Assembly (NCBI GenBank): GCA_008508345.1
Contig: QNGE01000768.1
Coordinates: 62,001-126,000 of the forward strand
Length of the DNA stretch: 64,000 nt
From: Paragonimus westermani
Lineage: Eukaryota > Platyhelminthes > Trematoda > Plagiorchiida > Troglotrematidae
Direction: 5' to 3'
The notes under the pieces were generated by a model. It was given only the letters and a program-made list of their open reading frames with translations. It did not search any database and was not told where the DNA came from. The translations under genes and the position numbers were made by a program. How positions within the stretch are numbered: position 1 is the stretch's first letter; every line of letters starts with the position of its first letter. Of this stretch, positions 37,257-48,059 are shown piece by piece.

Positions 37257-37412
37257 TTACTCTATGTCCGCTTGCATCCATTCGATGACTGTTGTCACCT
37301 GTACGAATACCCTGGGGGAATTCTGCAAATCGATATGGGGTGTCAAGCTCGATACGCCCATAACTACCATTAAATCATGGTAATTTCAAGCCGGTCCGCT
37401 CCCACTGTCGCC
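37257..37412 (-). pseudogene. Copy 2 Ser exon with premature stop
   Basis: After the acceptor CAACAG the exon reads GDSGSGPA, then TGA at 37,386-37,388, exactly where copy 1 has the TGT codon of a core-disulfide Cys. Downstream the frame continues without another change to FVQVTTVIEWMQADIE and TAA at 37,257-37,259. The exon is 52 codons long including both stops, against 54 in copy 1. Confidence 0.85.
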
Positions 37413-37914
37413 CTGTTGAATTCCGAATAATCGTTATATGATGGAGTGCGTCGTGCCATATTAGTAGTAAATCTGTTTGTTATCCCGGACTGGGCATTTT
37501 GGTTCCCAATGTATGGAGCAGTTTCTTATGGGAAGTACAAAAAATAGGTCGATTTGCCTAACTAGACCTGTTCAATGGATAATTTTTTCAGGCAATTTTT
37601 CAATGAAATCTTTCAATCCAGTCCTTTTGTATGCATCAGCCACACCTCACTCAAACATATTATGGTGCACTTTGCTGAATAACAAACAGATTACCAATAA
37701 TCCTTGACATAAAGTGGAATACTGACGCAACTAAATTTCAATTAAAAGCATAACTTTATTGGTGATATATTCTGTTTTAATAATGATTAAGAAACGTAAA
37801 TTATAGTATTTTGTGCGATCATCAAAAATCATGTTGGATAACAGTAATGGTTTAGAAAGGTGGCACACACAGGCAAACAAAAATATAGTGCTGGCACAAC
37901 ATTTTCTATAGTCA

Positions 37915-39233
37915 ATTCTTCGTTGTTTTTTTGCTTAATTTTCTACTGGCGTTTCAACCCAAATGGACATAGAAACTGCGACAGAACAAATTATTTGTAA
38001 TCGTCATTCACAGGCGCACAAACTAAATCAGCTGATTGCCTGCTCCACAGTCTCGTTTAAAATATCACACCGACACGGCAAAATCGAAAGCTTTGGATCG
38101 TTCCTGACACGTCTATATATGGAATTATTTTTTTAAAAGTCCGGATGAAAAGCCTACGAGATATCAGATCTCTTTTCGGAAATCCATTTTGTCTCTGTTG
38201 TGCTCCAGTTTGAATCTTCATGTTGACTTTCATAGTGCGATCAAGTAATTTTTGTCTCATCGACCTCTGTGGTCTATGCTACTCAAATGTATTTGCGCAT
38301 ATCTAGGCCATATTGCGTCCCTTGATCATTAGACTGTTTCCACGATCGTTGTATCAAATGACTTGTAGTGTGTGCAATCAATAAATAAAGACGAGGATAG
38401 AATTCTGGGAAGCAAAAGAACGGTGGTTTGGAAGCTGCACTGTTGCCGTTGGGTTCACATGAAGCTTCTCTAACCATAATACCCTTCGGTAGACGAAACA
38501 TTCAATATATCATTAAGTCAAATTCAAGGAGTAATTCATTCAGTTCAATCGAATCTTTCATTAATTTACCAATTTTATCAGCAGGGTAAAGTGTTGTTTT
38601 CTTCATGTGATGGTAGAGGACACTTGTTGCCCTCGAGTGATCGTCTCCTCATTGGTTGATTATGCGGTGTATGACAATATATTTGCGTGACTAATCGGCC
38701 TCTAGTTCAGAATCATTAACACCGGTGGAAATTCACTTGATACCTCTAAGTATACTGATTCACTGTGATCCACTAACTTTTATTAACATCCCATTTTATA
38801 GTGCATACTAATATAAAATATTAACCTTGGCTTACGGTGTTTTGGAGGTCACTATAAGCCAGAAGCCGGTACGGTGGCTGCTTTTGTTGAAATTACCCAG
38901 TGGCAAGTAATGTTAGTCACGTTTCTATAATTGGATATTTTTCTACTCACATTCAGATACCTCAACCTACTAGAATTGCGTAATACACTCTTCAGTCTCT
39001 AATAAATAAACATGTTTATGACCGGAAGAAACATATTTTTAATGGTTGCTAACCACGAAATCGCACGGCTAAATGAACGGTCTCCATGGCGCGCGTTATT
39101 GTCAAGATTTTTGTTCTGATTTATTCTGTAATCCACACCAATCTTGTAAATTGAGCTAGGGAAACTACAGACCAAGTGCTGCTAACGGCAGATAATTCCC
39201 ACCGTGACTGGGCGGAAATTAGTGTATCTTTTC
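37915..39233 (-). repeat. Duplicated intron block, copy 2
   Basis: Collinear with 19,081-20,547 of the intact gene (landmarks are given there). Similarity continues past the middle exon to about 39,540, including the AGCAAACAAGGGAAATAA stretch at about 39,434. Confidence 0.72.
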
Positions 39234-39349
39234 CCATTTTGTAATAAAACCGATATACAAAGCTACTGTATTTTTTAAGTGACCGTTTAATATTTCGGTT
39301 TGTTGCGGTTGAAACTGTCGTGCCAAGGATTTCTTCTGTACTTGACAAC
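39234..39349 (-). pseudogene. Copy 2 middle exon
   Basis: It has the same 116-nt length and the same GACAG acceptor as copy 1 and an open frame of 38 codons (LSSTEEILGT... to ...YRFYYKM). This conservation is the main reason for calling the middle exon of copy 1 coding. The donor is lost. Confidence 0.65.
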
Positions 39350-39549
39350 CTGTCTATCACGCCAGAATAATGGTGACTGCTACTATTGCGTGGTCAATAG
39401 TGATTGTACAAATATTTGGCACATGTGAAACGCAAGCAAACAAGGGAAATAAACTATTATAATATGAGAGAAATTCTCAATGTCACTTACTAATTAAACA
39501 AACAGCCAACGTCAGTATGATTTAGGCAACGTACCATTGTCCATTGTGG

Positions 39550-41460
39550 ACTTATATAGAATACGCAACCTCAAAAATTATGTTGCAAATAGTACCGAGA
39601 ACATGCTACATACTGTAAGTTAGTAAGATTCATTTCGATGAAATTGGCGACACGCCTTGGTCACAAGTAGACCATACACACACGGAACGCCCGGTAAATT
39701 ATATCAAAGTTGTCCAGTTTCTCCACTCTACTTTAACGCAGTCGCATGATTACATTCATTTTCAGTGAGCTCCAAACCAACAGTACGTAAATCAAACCAC
39801 AGTTTAAATGTTCTTAATCGACTTCACCACTGTATTTGCACAAGAATTCATGTGCACGATACGGCATTATTAATCAAAGGCCACTTGTTGCTGACGATAT
39901 GAAGGCAGACACTATCTGATGAAAACTTGAAAATAGATGTTCCGTGTAATGATATGCAACATTAACATCTCTTATGGTAGGGTTAATTGTGCGTTAGATT
40001 GTACCATGTGTGCTCCCACATTAAAAACTTCTTAATGGATTAACTTTACCAGTGACTTCCGGGGAGATAATTAGGGCTTGATGGTTCAACGATGCATTCA
40101 CTTCTCAACGCTATTGACTCAGTTATTGTAAAGCGTGATCAACGCGTAGTATAGCATGAAAGAATTTCATTCATTTCCACTCAAGTGTTAGGTGGTCATG
40201 CGATGGCCACTCTAAAACATGAATTGCTCGCAACCGAAATCGAGACATTAGGTTTTGTTCAGAGCATTTCGTGGGTTGATGCTAAGAGTACTAATGGACT
40301 AAACGTTGAACAAACTGTGCATCAGTTTGTCATATGCATCAAACTCCCGTCATTTATTCAATATTGATGATTCGGCTGTATGTGTTATATAGTTCCATTC
40401 ACTGATCTGCTTCATCTATACAGCGGAAGTAGGTGGATAAAGAACTGTACAGTTTTGGTCGCTTTACAATTCAATTGAAGTTGTTAACAACAAATTACAA
40501 ACTATGAACGGATTTCGTCCCGATATTTCGCACATGGCTAATAAGTATGTAGAGACTTGAACTTCAATCTAAATGGATCAAAAAATATCATATTGATTTG
40601 TGGAATCAGGAATAATGGTCTCCCCCTCGTAGCTTTTGGCGTGTGACCAATCATTACAAGGGAATGATATAAAAGAAATTATTCCTGCTGACAAGATGCC
40701 TTTCGTTGTATCTTTTGTAGGCGGTGGGGCCAATAAACAAAATCACAATGCACAATAATGTAACACATTCTGCAATGCAATTTCTCATTAGTGGTGTCAT
40801 ATTTTACGGAATTTTCTCAATGATGTCCACTCTTTAGCAGTTTATTGGTGGGTGGTCATCATCCGAAAACTACAAATACACTAAATACGTCAACTTATTG
40901 CTTTGAAAACTGTCTTCAAAGTGCGATCGGGTCATGACTAATTTATTTGGGTGGATGGAGGATAGTTATAATATTTTGTGCGCATGTGCTTCCAAATACG
41001 TCATTTTCAGTCAACATATTTCAGAAAATGCGGTTTCATAGGAATTTAGTTACATCTGTGTGAGCAGTGCCTCATTGTGTAGTTTTACTGTCTTCTATGA
41101 ACATTGGCCGACGTTCATTAAACTTAACATGGACCAGCTGTTTGGCATTCAACCTACCTGAACCTCATACTTGTATATGCTGAAAAAACGCGCAATCGTG
41201 ACACCGAAGTACAGTTTCCTTCTCAATCGTTCAGGCCCTTACAGTTGTTGAACTTCACTCATAATTTGCCTGGCTTGCGGTAACCACGCAATTACCCACG
41301 TACCTGCAAGACTGTGGACTTGTGAAAAATGAACTCGTTCACCCATTCACCGGTTAAATTTCATTATCTCGCAGAAAGTTCCACAATAAGTCATCACGCC
41401 TTACGTGATAGTGGTTTATGTGACCTCAGACAATCATCATCTGCGTTACAAGAACAATAT
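39550..41460. other. No recognisable gene between protease copies 2 and 3
   Basis: This stretch should contain the His exon of copy 2 and the Ser exon of copy 3, but neither is recognisable. The GDSG-coding sequence is absent on the minus strand. Only short ORFs are present. Confidence 0.5.
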
Positions 41461-41474
41461 CAAATTTTGCTCAC

Positions 41475-41870
41475 CGGACATTTACTCAAATATGATTTGT
41501 GGTAACCAGCGCAGAACTCGTGGCCACTGTTTACATGGCTGGAAAACTGGCCGCAAGTCTGACCGTGTAACACTTTAGTTGTGCAACCGAAGCAACTTCA
41601 GCTGCATCATCCTCAGACATTTTGCAATCCCATCTAACAGCTCTACATTTTGTATCCCCCAGAGGCCATTGCCTGATTTGCTTGTTGAGGGGCAGTGATG
41701 CAGGTGCATATTTCTTCCGGATATACAGTATCTGTCCTTTGATCTTCATAACAGCTATATCATGTTCCAAAAGGCCTGGATGAGCAGTAAACAGTACGTG
41801 TTTAACAGTGGAAATTATTCGCACGGGTGACTCACAGAAGTAACGAAGAAAACAGAGCAAGCACCTTATT
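41475..41870 (-). pseudogene. Copy 3 Asp exon, frameshifted
   Basis: The minus strand reads IISTVKHVLFTAHPG, EHDIAVMKI (catalytic Asp kept), YAPASLPLNKQ and VASVAQLK. At about 41,573 the AAGGTG of copy 1 is AAGTG, a one-base loss. In the next frame it continues VLHGQTC, NSGHEFCAGYHKSYLSKCP and ends at CCG|GTGAGC, the same splice site as in copy 1. The 5' edge is approximate. Confidence 0.8.
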
Positions 41871-43307
41871 CGGTACAGTTATACCTTTCACACTGAACTG
41901 CCTGCTAACGCTTTGGTCTGAACTAATACTAATGCTCTGCAATGAAACAATAGATTGCTATTATGGTATTGGGGTTGTTTACCGTGTTCACGCAATTATT
42001 CGCTTCATCAGCCTAGTTGTCTAATGACGTAAGGGATTCAATAAAGTCAACCGTTGCTGCACGTCTGTTATTTTTCGCAAGGGGGAAAGCACATGTCGAT
42101 TTTCCCTGAAGTAAGGCATACGTGTTTCCTTGTGCGTTTCTGACTGATGTAGTCAAACGAGATGAATTTCTTGTGCACTTATATCCGTATTATTACCCAT
42201 GTCTGATGTAATCTCACAAATCTAGACCAAACTGTGTTCTCTGGACATGAGTCTTTGTTCTAAGAAAGGCTGATAAAAACCTTTCTAATATGTGCGCGTT
42301 CTGATATGAATAATCACATCCAAATACATGTTTGCCATAGCCAATTTCATATTGTTTGTAACAAAATTATGCACTGGCACGAAAAATAAGCCTTTTAGAA
42401 CCGTACTGTTAATGTTGACCTGAAGTGAAAAGGATCTATCCGTGACACTCCTCAATAAAAATGTAAGCAAATCAGGTGTGAAGTAACACATTTTAATTAA
42501 GTTTTGTGTCATCTCATCAATTTCATGAGTCGGATGGAGTATTATTTCCTTCCCATAAAAATGCAGAAATTTTGCTGTCTACGACAGCTTCTTCATTTAC
42601 AAGCGAAATATGTTGTGTATGAGAAAGCTCCTTTGAAACGTTTGGAAGATATTAAAACAGATGGAAATATATTTGATGTCATTGAAATTACCAAAATGCG
42701 TTGTAACCACATTGCGGTATGCTGAAATTGATTACTCCTTCACTTTGTATAATAAATCCGTGTTACATGGTGCACAGACCACATATGTTGGTAACCAATG
42801 ACCATAGTTCACGAGACGCTAATAGAAACGAGAGACAAGAACGGCTAGTGTTTGACTCAAATCAAACTAGCACTCAGAGATGTGAACCTTATTCTTCTGA
42901 CCAGTTGCCATTCTTAATCACCTTTATAGTCGGTCACCCACCGCTACTGATGCCCCACTCGTCTCTGTCGTCCGGTCTACTAACCTGTTACAGTTGCGTA
43001 TTATAATCTTCGTAAAGTGTATGCACACCCACACTCTCGATCTACATTGAGCCACTGACTATTATGACTGACTTCCATTGAGTGAGACATTCATCTGAAG
43101 GCTGAAATATAACCTATGCAAACTGGAACTGAAGTGGTACCAACTATGATTTCGGTTTGTATAAAACCGAGTTGACTCTGGTAGACCCAATCTGCTATTA
43201 TCCTGAGCATACAATATGGCGGTTTTTCGTTTCTATATGCAAGTTGGAACTTTTCCTCAGTACTATTTGAAAATGTCTAGCTAATGGTTCCATAAATACT
43301 CAACAGC

Positions 43308-43437
43308 TTATCTATCATGCTTGATAGATGAACACTCATCGACTGTAACTAACGGTTTGCGGCCAACCAGCGTTCCATTCATCATCATATGGGGAAGCAA
43401 ACTAACCGGGAGAAATATTGCACATTCGTTACCAATT
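43308..43437 (-). pseudogene. Copy 3 His exon, catalytic His lost
   Basis: The minus-strand frame reads NGTLVGRKPLVTVDEC up to Cys at 43,332-43,334. It aligns with SCGATIISNRWLLTAAHC of copy 1; TAAHC has become TVDEC, with Glu in place of the catalytic His. DNA similarity is low except around CGCTGGTTG, so this rests on position, strand and the protein pattern. Confidence 0.5.
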
Positions 43438-43449
43438 GTATGGTAGCAC

Positions 43450-44510
43450 GAAGGTTTGAACACTCCGCAGATTGGTCACACTAATACTGTCGTAACTTAA
43501 ACAGCCGTCGTCCTCTTTGAAGAAGAGCGGTCTTCCAGTGATTAGACATTGAAAAAAGCCCGGGGAAAGTAACGTCAAATAAGTTGTCATCATATATCTC
43601 ATCCGTACATCGCGACGAAACGTTTGGCAACGTCTTACCGTTCTCATAAACGGGCACGCTTTAAGGAGGTGTTAATTAGTGTATGTGTTCTAGAATTTCA
43701 CAATTGCCTAGCTGTGCACGCATAATGTTCAATTATATACACATTATTGAAAACAGGCAAGTAAGGTGAAAATTGTTTTTACAGTCAAGGCAATCAATCA
43801 CCCGAGCTGAAGTATTTGGAGATTTCGGCGTTCAAATTCCTCCATCGTTCTCAAATCATATGCGATATTGGAAGTATCTCCAAACGGTCGCATATATTAC
43901 AATACAGCTTATGTGATGAATAAAAAGTACATGCCCGCAGCTTAACTGACTACCTATACGTCAAAAATGTACATAGTTCAATTGGGTTCGATATGTATTT
44001 GTTAACAATTCTTTGAAGCTAAACCAAATGTCGATTGATTGAACGTCCAAAAGTTGGTCAGTGCTACAAAATTTGTTTCTACGTTCCGCACAAAAAGCTA
44101 GTTTTAGTAATGGAATTCCAAAGGAAAATGTCTGCATGGTATGCTTCGCTGAATATTTACTTCTGTTGTGAATCACAAAGTTGGCACAAACCCAGTGCTT
44201 CAAGCATGACATGCGGGCTCTGCTAAGGACAGCTTTCATGACCGAGTACAAGGATGTGTCTGTGAACTATCTGTCAAACAGCAATCACCTACAATGCACG
44301 ATTTTGCAAGTTCATGTTGGTAATTCAGTAAGGATTTTGTACAAATCAAACAGGCATGCACTCCGTACGTTTTACATTGTGACACTCCTCCCAACCGTAC
44401 ACTAAGCGAGTCTAATTTAATGGCAATCGGTGGTTAAAAAGATGAATGATGCATGTTAAATTCCCGTGCAAACTTGACATCAACCATCAACAACTTAATT
44501 TCTGCTGAGT
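43450..44510. other. No recognisable gene
   Basis: Short ORFs only. The missing 5' exon of protease copy 3 could lie here but is not recognisable. Confidence 0.45.
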
Positions 44511-44518
44511 GCACATAG

Positions 44519-44592
44519 CACTGATAGTTTAGTGGTTAGTTAGTCAACCTAGAATAAATGGCTATATGCAAGGTTTCGTCGACGAATATTTC
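44519..44592 (+). repeat. Possible tRNA-derived SINE head (A-box/B-box pair)
   Basis: TAGTTTAGTGG at 44,525-44,535 fits the internal RNA polymerase III A-box (TRGYNNARNNG). GGTTTCGTCGAC at 44,572-44,583 resembles a B-box (GGTTCRANNCC) with one inserted T. The 47-base separation is close to the tRNA spacing. I cannot fold the whole stretch into a tRNA, and no second copy was seen in the window, so it is only a candidate. Confidence 0.22.
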
Positions 44593-44599
44593 ACTGCAC

Positions 44600-46160
44600 G
44601 TTTCCCCCGAGACTTACACATGCGTATATGATACCTCGCCATTGACGTCCTTGATGAATTCCTATTCTACTGTTAGTGTGAGTATGCAGTGTGATGAGAA
44701 CCTACTTTAACAACGACTTATTAAGTAGAATTTTGAACTAATCCGATTTCACGGAATCGGATGTGCATTAACCACAAAGCAAAGGATAAAACTAGAAAAT
44801 ACTTTCTGCCATTCACTGTTGTTGCCAAGGTTTCGAAACTGCATTTTCTGAATAGTAACAACCGCATTTACCATAACATTCGGCAATAATAATAATTCCA
44901 ATGAAAGTTTTCGGTGAATTTTTGCTAGATATAATTTGATGTAGGTGGTCAACATTATGCACGTGACCAAGTATGAATATCAAAGCTGAGATTATTGTGA
45001 AAAAAGAGATTCCGTTGTTTTAAAGAGATACAACATTTTTTCATAGGAACCATTTGGCATTATAGGTTTTGATCAAATGATGAAGACTTTCATCACCATA
45101 ACATATGTTCGGGAAATAGAAGTGGAAAAAAAAGTCTGGAAGTTATAGGATGAATGCGTAGGACATTCTGAGCTAACTCGTCCGAAGCGTTGTACGGGAA
45201 AACTGTCAAAAATCACGCATGTTGGTGATTTCTTCAGACCTTGGCTGCCATTTAAAAAGTGGGTTGTGTTTGCAGCGACTATTCAGTTTAATAACGTACT
45301 TAATCGGCAAACGTTTATAACCTAAAATGCAGCTTTGTGAGTGTGAACATCATGAAAACTGGTTTGTTTCAGAGACGCTATTTTCTGATAACAGTGTATG
45401 AACTGAAAGCCTTTGAACAGGAGAGCTTGTCAGATTCCAGTCAAATGTCGACCATTCAATATGCCGATAATCAATCACGTTGGTACTTGGTCTTTATTTG
45501 TAACATTACACTTTCCGCCTAAACTAGATGCCTTCGGGTTTATATCACATGCGAGTGAAAAGAGCGATTATAGATCCAAATAATCTTTGATAAACGGAGT
45601 TTAGTCCAGATGCGTTCTGGAAGTGTTAAGCTTTGATTTTGTTCATTACACAAGTTTACTGGAAGTCCTAGGTGAAAACCACTTTTTATTTAACATGAGA
45701 GAAATCGATATACAACGGTTTGCTGATTGACCGGAAACAAGGTTTCGTGGTTGAAACACTCGATAATGTAAGCACACAAGCACATTCAGGTTTCTCCCTG
45801 GATAATGTGTTAGATAACGGATTTCTGTGTTCATTAGAGTAGAGGGAATGAACTAGTTTATGCAATATATATTCAGCAGTACGACAGGAGGAGTATGAAA
45901 AGCAAATGACGTTTCTGCTAATAACGTTATAAGAATGACAGAATATTCTGTAAACTATCGAAAACTCATGAAAATTGCGCTATATTTTGTTGTATCTTCA
46001 CCCTGACAAACTATTTACTGAGGCTGATGAAGGTCTCTGAGGTTTAATGTGACATGTGGAAAGGAAAGAAATCCACAACACAGGATGCTTCACCTTACGA
46101 ATTCATATCTGTTCGGAAAATTTGCTATATATTTGAGATTTCTGATAACCAGCAGAGGTC
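44600..46160. other. No recognisable gene
   Basis: Short stop-bounded ORFs, for example minus 44,749-44,970 and plus 45,337-45,522, without recognisable domains. Confidence 0.45.
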
Positions 46161-46218
46161 CCATACTAATTCACTGATTTAGATTACTGATGGGTAGTCG
46201 GGGATTTGGTTTATTTGC

Positions 46219-46368
46219 AAGTTGACCATCACTCACATTTGATCGCAGCCTTCGTATTCAGATAGACTTTCCAGCCAGCCAGTTTAATGCTTGTTTTCGA
46301 AAGAGGCTGGCTGGAAAGCCTATCTGAGTGCGAAGGCTGCGATCAAATGTGAGTGATGGTCAACTTGA
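46219..46368. repeat. Long near-perfect inverted repeat (63-bp arms, 24-nt loop)
   Basis: The left arm 46,219-46,281 and right arm 46,306-46,368 are reverse complements except at three pairs (46,256/46,331; 46,258/46,329; 46,267/46,320), all transitions. After one further mismatch the pairing runs to 46,214/46,373. The 12-mer AATTCACTGATT occurs at 46,168-46,179 and again at 46,371-46,382 around the structure. A transcript would form a long hairpin; on the plus strand two of the three mismatches would be G-U pairs. It may be a fold-back or miniature inverted-repeat element. Confidence 0.9.
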
Positions 46369-46389
46369 AAATTCACTGATTGCTGTAAT

Positions 46390-47720
46390 TCACCTACAAG
46401 CAAACGACTTAGGATTAACTTCACCAGTAGGTGAGACATCTATGCATGGTGATCTGAAGAGTCGGAAATTGAAAATTCTTTAATATAGGTTAGGGAGTGG
46501 ATATATGCTTTTAAACACAATGTTCAGAAGTGTGCCGCTTAAGATCCAATGACAACCACAAACGGGAATGTCAGTCGGCTTCTGTATTACTTTTTGTGGG
46601 AATTTAATGCCTACAACGAAACTGGGTTAATCCAAGCACACTCCGAATAACAGAAAATGTCAAGCCATTCATTTAGAATGTGCCAACAATTTTTGAACTT
46701 CCCGCTAGATCTATGTTCAGCATTCAGCTGTGTTCATGGTTCACTGACACTGTTATCTAACAAATCATGTCGTTCAACCAACTGGCTTTTCAGTAGTCGT
46801 ACAGTTTAAGATAATGTCCCGTGTTACAAACTGGTTAAGAATTTACGTGTCTGACCATGAGTTACAACCCGAGAGCATATTGCATAATACGTGAGGAATG
46901 CCGTAATCTAAGTATTTTTGGTTTGTAACCATCTGATGAGGCTACAACAGGTTGAGAAATTTCTTCCACTTACTTTGTCTGCGCGTTCTCTTGAGATACG
47001 TAGCGCAAGCTTCGTGCATGGACCGATATTTCTGCTGGTTGCGTCGAAAACCCTTAGGTTGAACAAATAACTTGAAGTGAATTATCCGTTTTAGTTTCAA
47101 GTACTTCAGTCGCTCGCAAGATCCGTTAGGCTAACATTTGGTATTCATCTTGACAACACTGCATGATAAATTCTGGCTTCATAAATGCGATTCCCGTTTT
47201 AATTGCTACTCTGGCGCTGTTTTTGATTATTTGTTGGACTTGAACAGGATGTGCGTCTTACATTTGCACTATATAAATCAGTGAACAGAAAACAACACTA
47301 GCATAGAGGATTTGGCAGCAACGGATCAAAATTCAGCTGAGATGACGGACGGACCATGCAGCAACCAAGCGTAAGTGAACATTCTTAGGGCGATCTGCGC
47401 GATATTTACTGTACTGTCACCAAGTTTTACTCGCATGTTTTCCACATAGAGGCTAGAGTAATATTCTAAACATGTCAGCATGTTGTTTTTAGGACACTAA
47501 CATCTGAACCTTCCAAGGTATTGTTCATACTTCCCACGGTTCGGTGATTAGTCGGCATTTGCCTAATACTTATGCAACGTGTTGCAAATTGATATGCAAA
47601 ATTGCCATCCAAAGAAAATACAACTACCAGGTGATTTAGTAGATTCAGCCAACTCTACGTTACTGGGATAGTTCGAACTTGTCAACCAAAACTTAAAGCG
47701 TAGTATCTGCAAGCATCACT
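46390..47720. other. No recognisable gene
   Basis: No open frame with a recognisable domain. It may include more of the decayed BEL/Pao element on the minus strand, whose protease and RT would be expected on this side, but I recognise no motif of either. Confidence 0.45.
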
Positions 47721-47728
47721 GTACGATG

Positions 47729-48049
47729 CTACCCTATACATGAAGGCGTGGACACCGTTTGCGGAATCTTCAAGACGCATTCATGCGATGGTGACAGGCT
47801 AACAAAGAACCAGTACGCTTCACGTCGTTTTTCAAGCGACATGCATTCAGATAGTCGGCATCCCAGTAAATTATGTTCGTTACTACATACTGCACACTTA
47901 CGCCAATTAGATGCTGTTCCGACGACGGCTGAGACACACGGTATTCTATGAGAATCCTGACAAAGGCCTATAATATTTTTCAACTGATGTACCTGTGGAC
48001 CGTTTGGGTGATAGATTGACGACTTATTAGTTACCTTATTATTTAACAA
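47729..48049 (-). pseudogene. BEL/Pao-type gag zinc-knuckle remnant
   Basis: An open frame of 106 codons on the minus strand. Residues 52-64 read CAVCSNEHNLLGC (C-x2-C-x3-H-x4-C), followed by MSLEKRREAYWFF and SLSPSHEC. This order, a knuckle, then a basic helix, then a second knuckle usually seen as LCFxCLxxxHxxxxC, is characteristic of gag from BEL/Pao LTR retrotransposons. In the second knuckle the first two Cys are replaced (FFVSL), so zinc binding there is lost. The rest of pol was not recognised. The family call is from pattern knowledge. Confidence 0.6.
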
Positions 48050-48059
48050 GGTCTCTTGA

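Larger units (their letters stand above)
37257..39349 (-). pseudogene. Serine protease pseudogene, copy 2 (Asp exon deleted)
   Basis: A paralogue of the gene at 17-22 kb. The middle exon (39,234-39,349) is open with its GACAG acceptor, but its donor has changed from GGTGAAG to GGGAAAAG. The intron block to the left aligns with copy 1 until about 37,915, where copy 1 has its Asp exon; copy 2 has no equivalent, so about 1 kb including the exon is missing. The Ser exon (37,257-37,412) has an in-frame stop. No His exon was found. The copy cannot make an active protease. Confidence 0.8.
41475..43437 (-). pseudogene. Serine protease pseudogene, copy 3 (His and Asp exons decayed)
   Basis: A third paralogue on the same strand, right of copy 2. 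The Asp exon (41,475 to about 41,870) keeps its donor but has a one-base deletion. The His exon (43,308-43,437) has lost the histidine. It cannot belong with the pieces at 37-39 kb as one gene, because the middle exon there lies on the wrong side of this Asp exon. No middle or Ser exon of its own was recognised. Confidence 0.72.

Noticed and set aside
37257..43437. Treating the protease pieces at 37-43 kb as a single gene
   Set aside because: The middle exon (39.2-39.35 kb) lies on the wrong side of the Asp exon (41.5 kb) for one transcript, and the Asp exon is deleted from between blocks that align with copy 1. Two separate broken copies fit better.
46219..46368. CRISPR repeat or rho-independent terminator
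   Set aside because: There is a single inverted repeat with 63-bp arms, no repeated spacer units and no U-tract, in clearly eukaryotic sequence.
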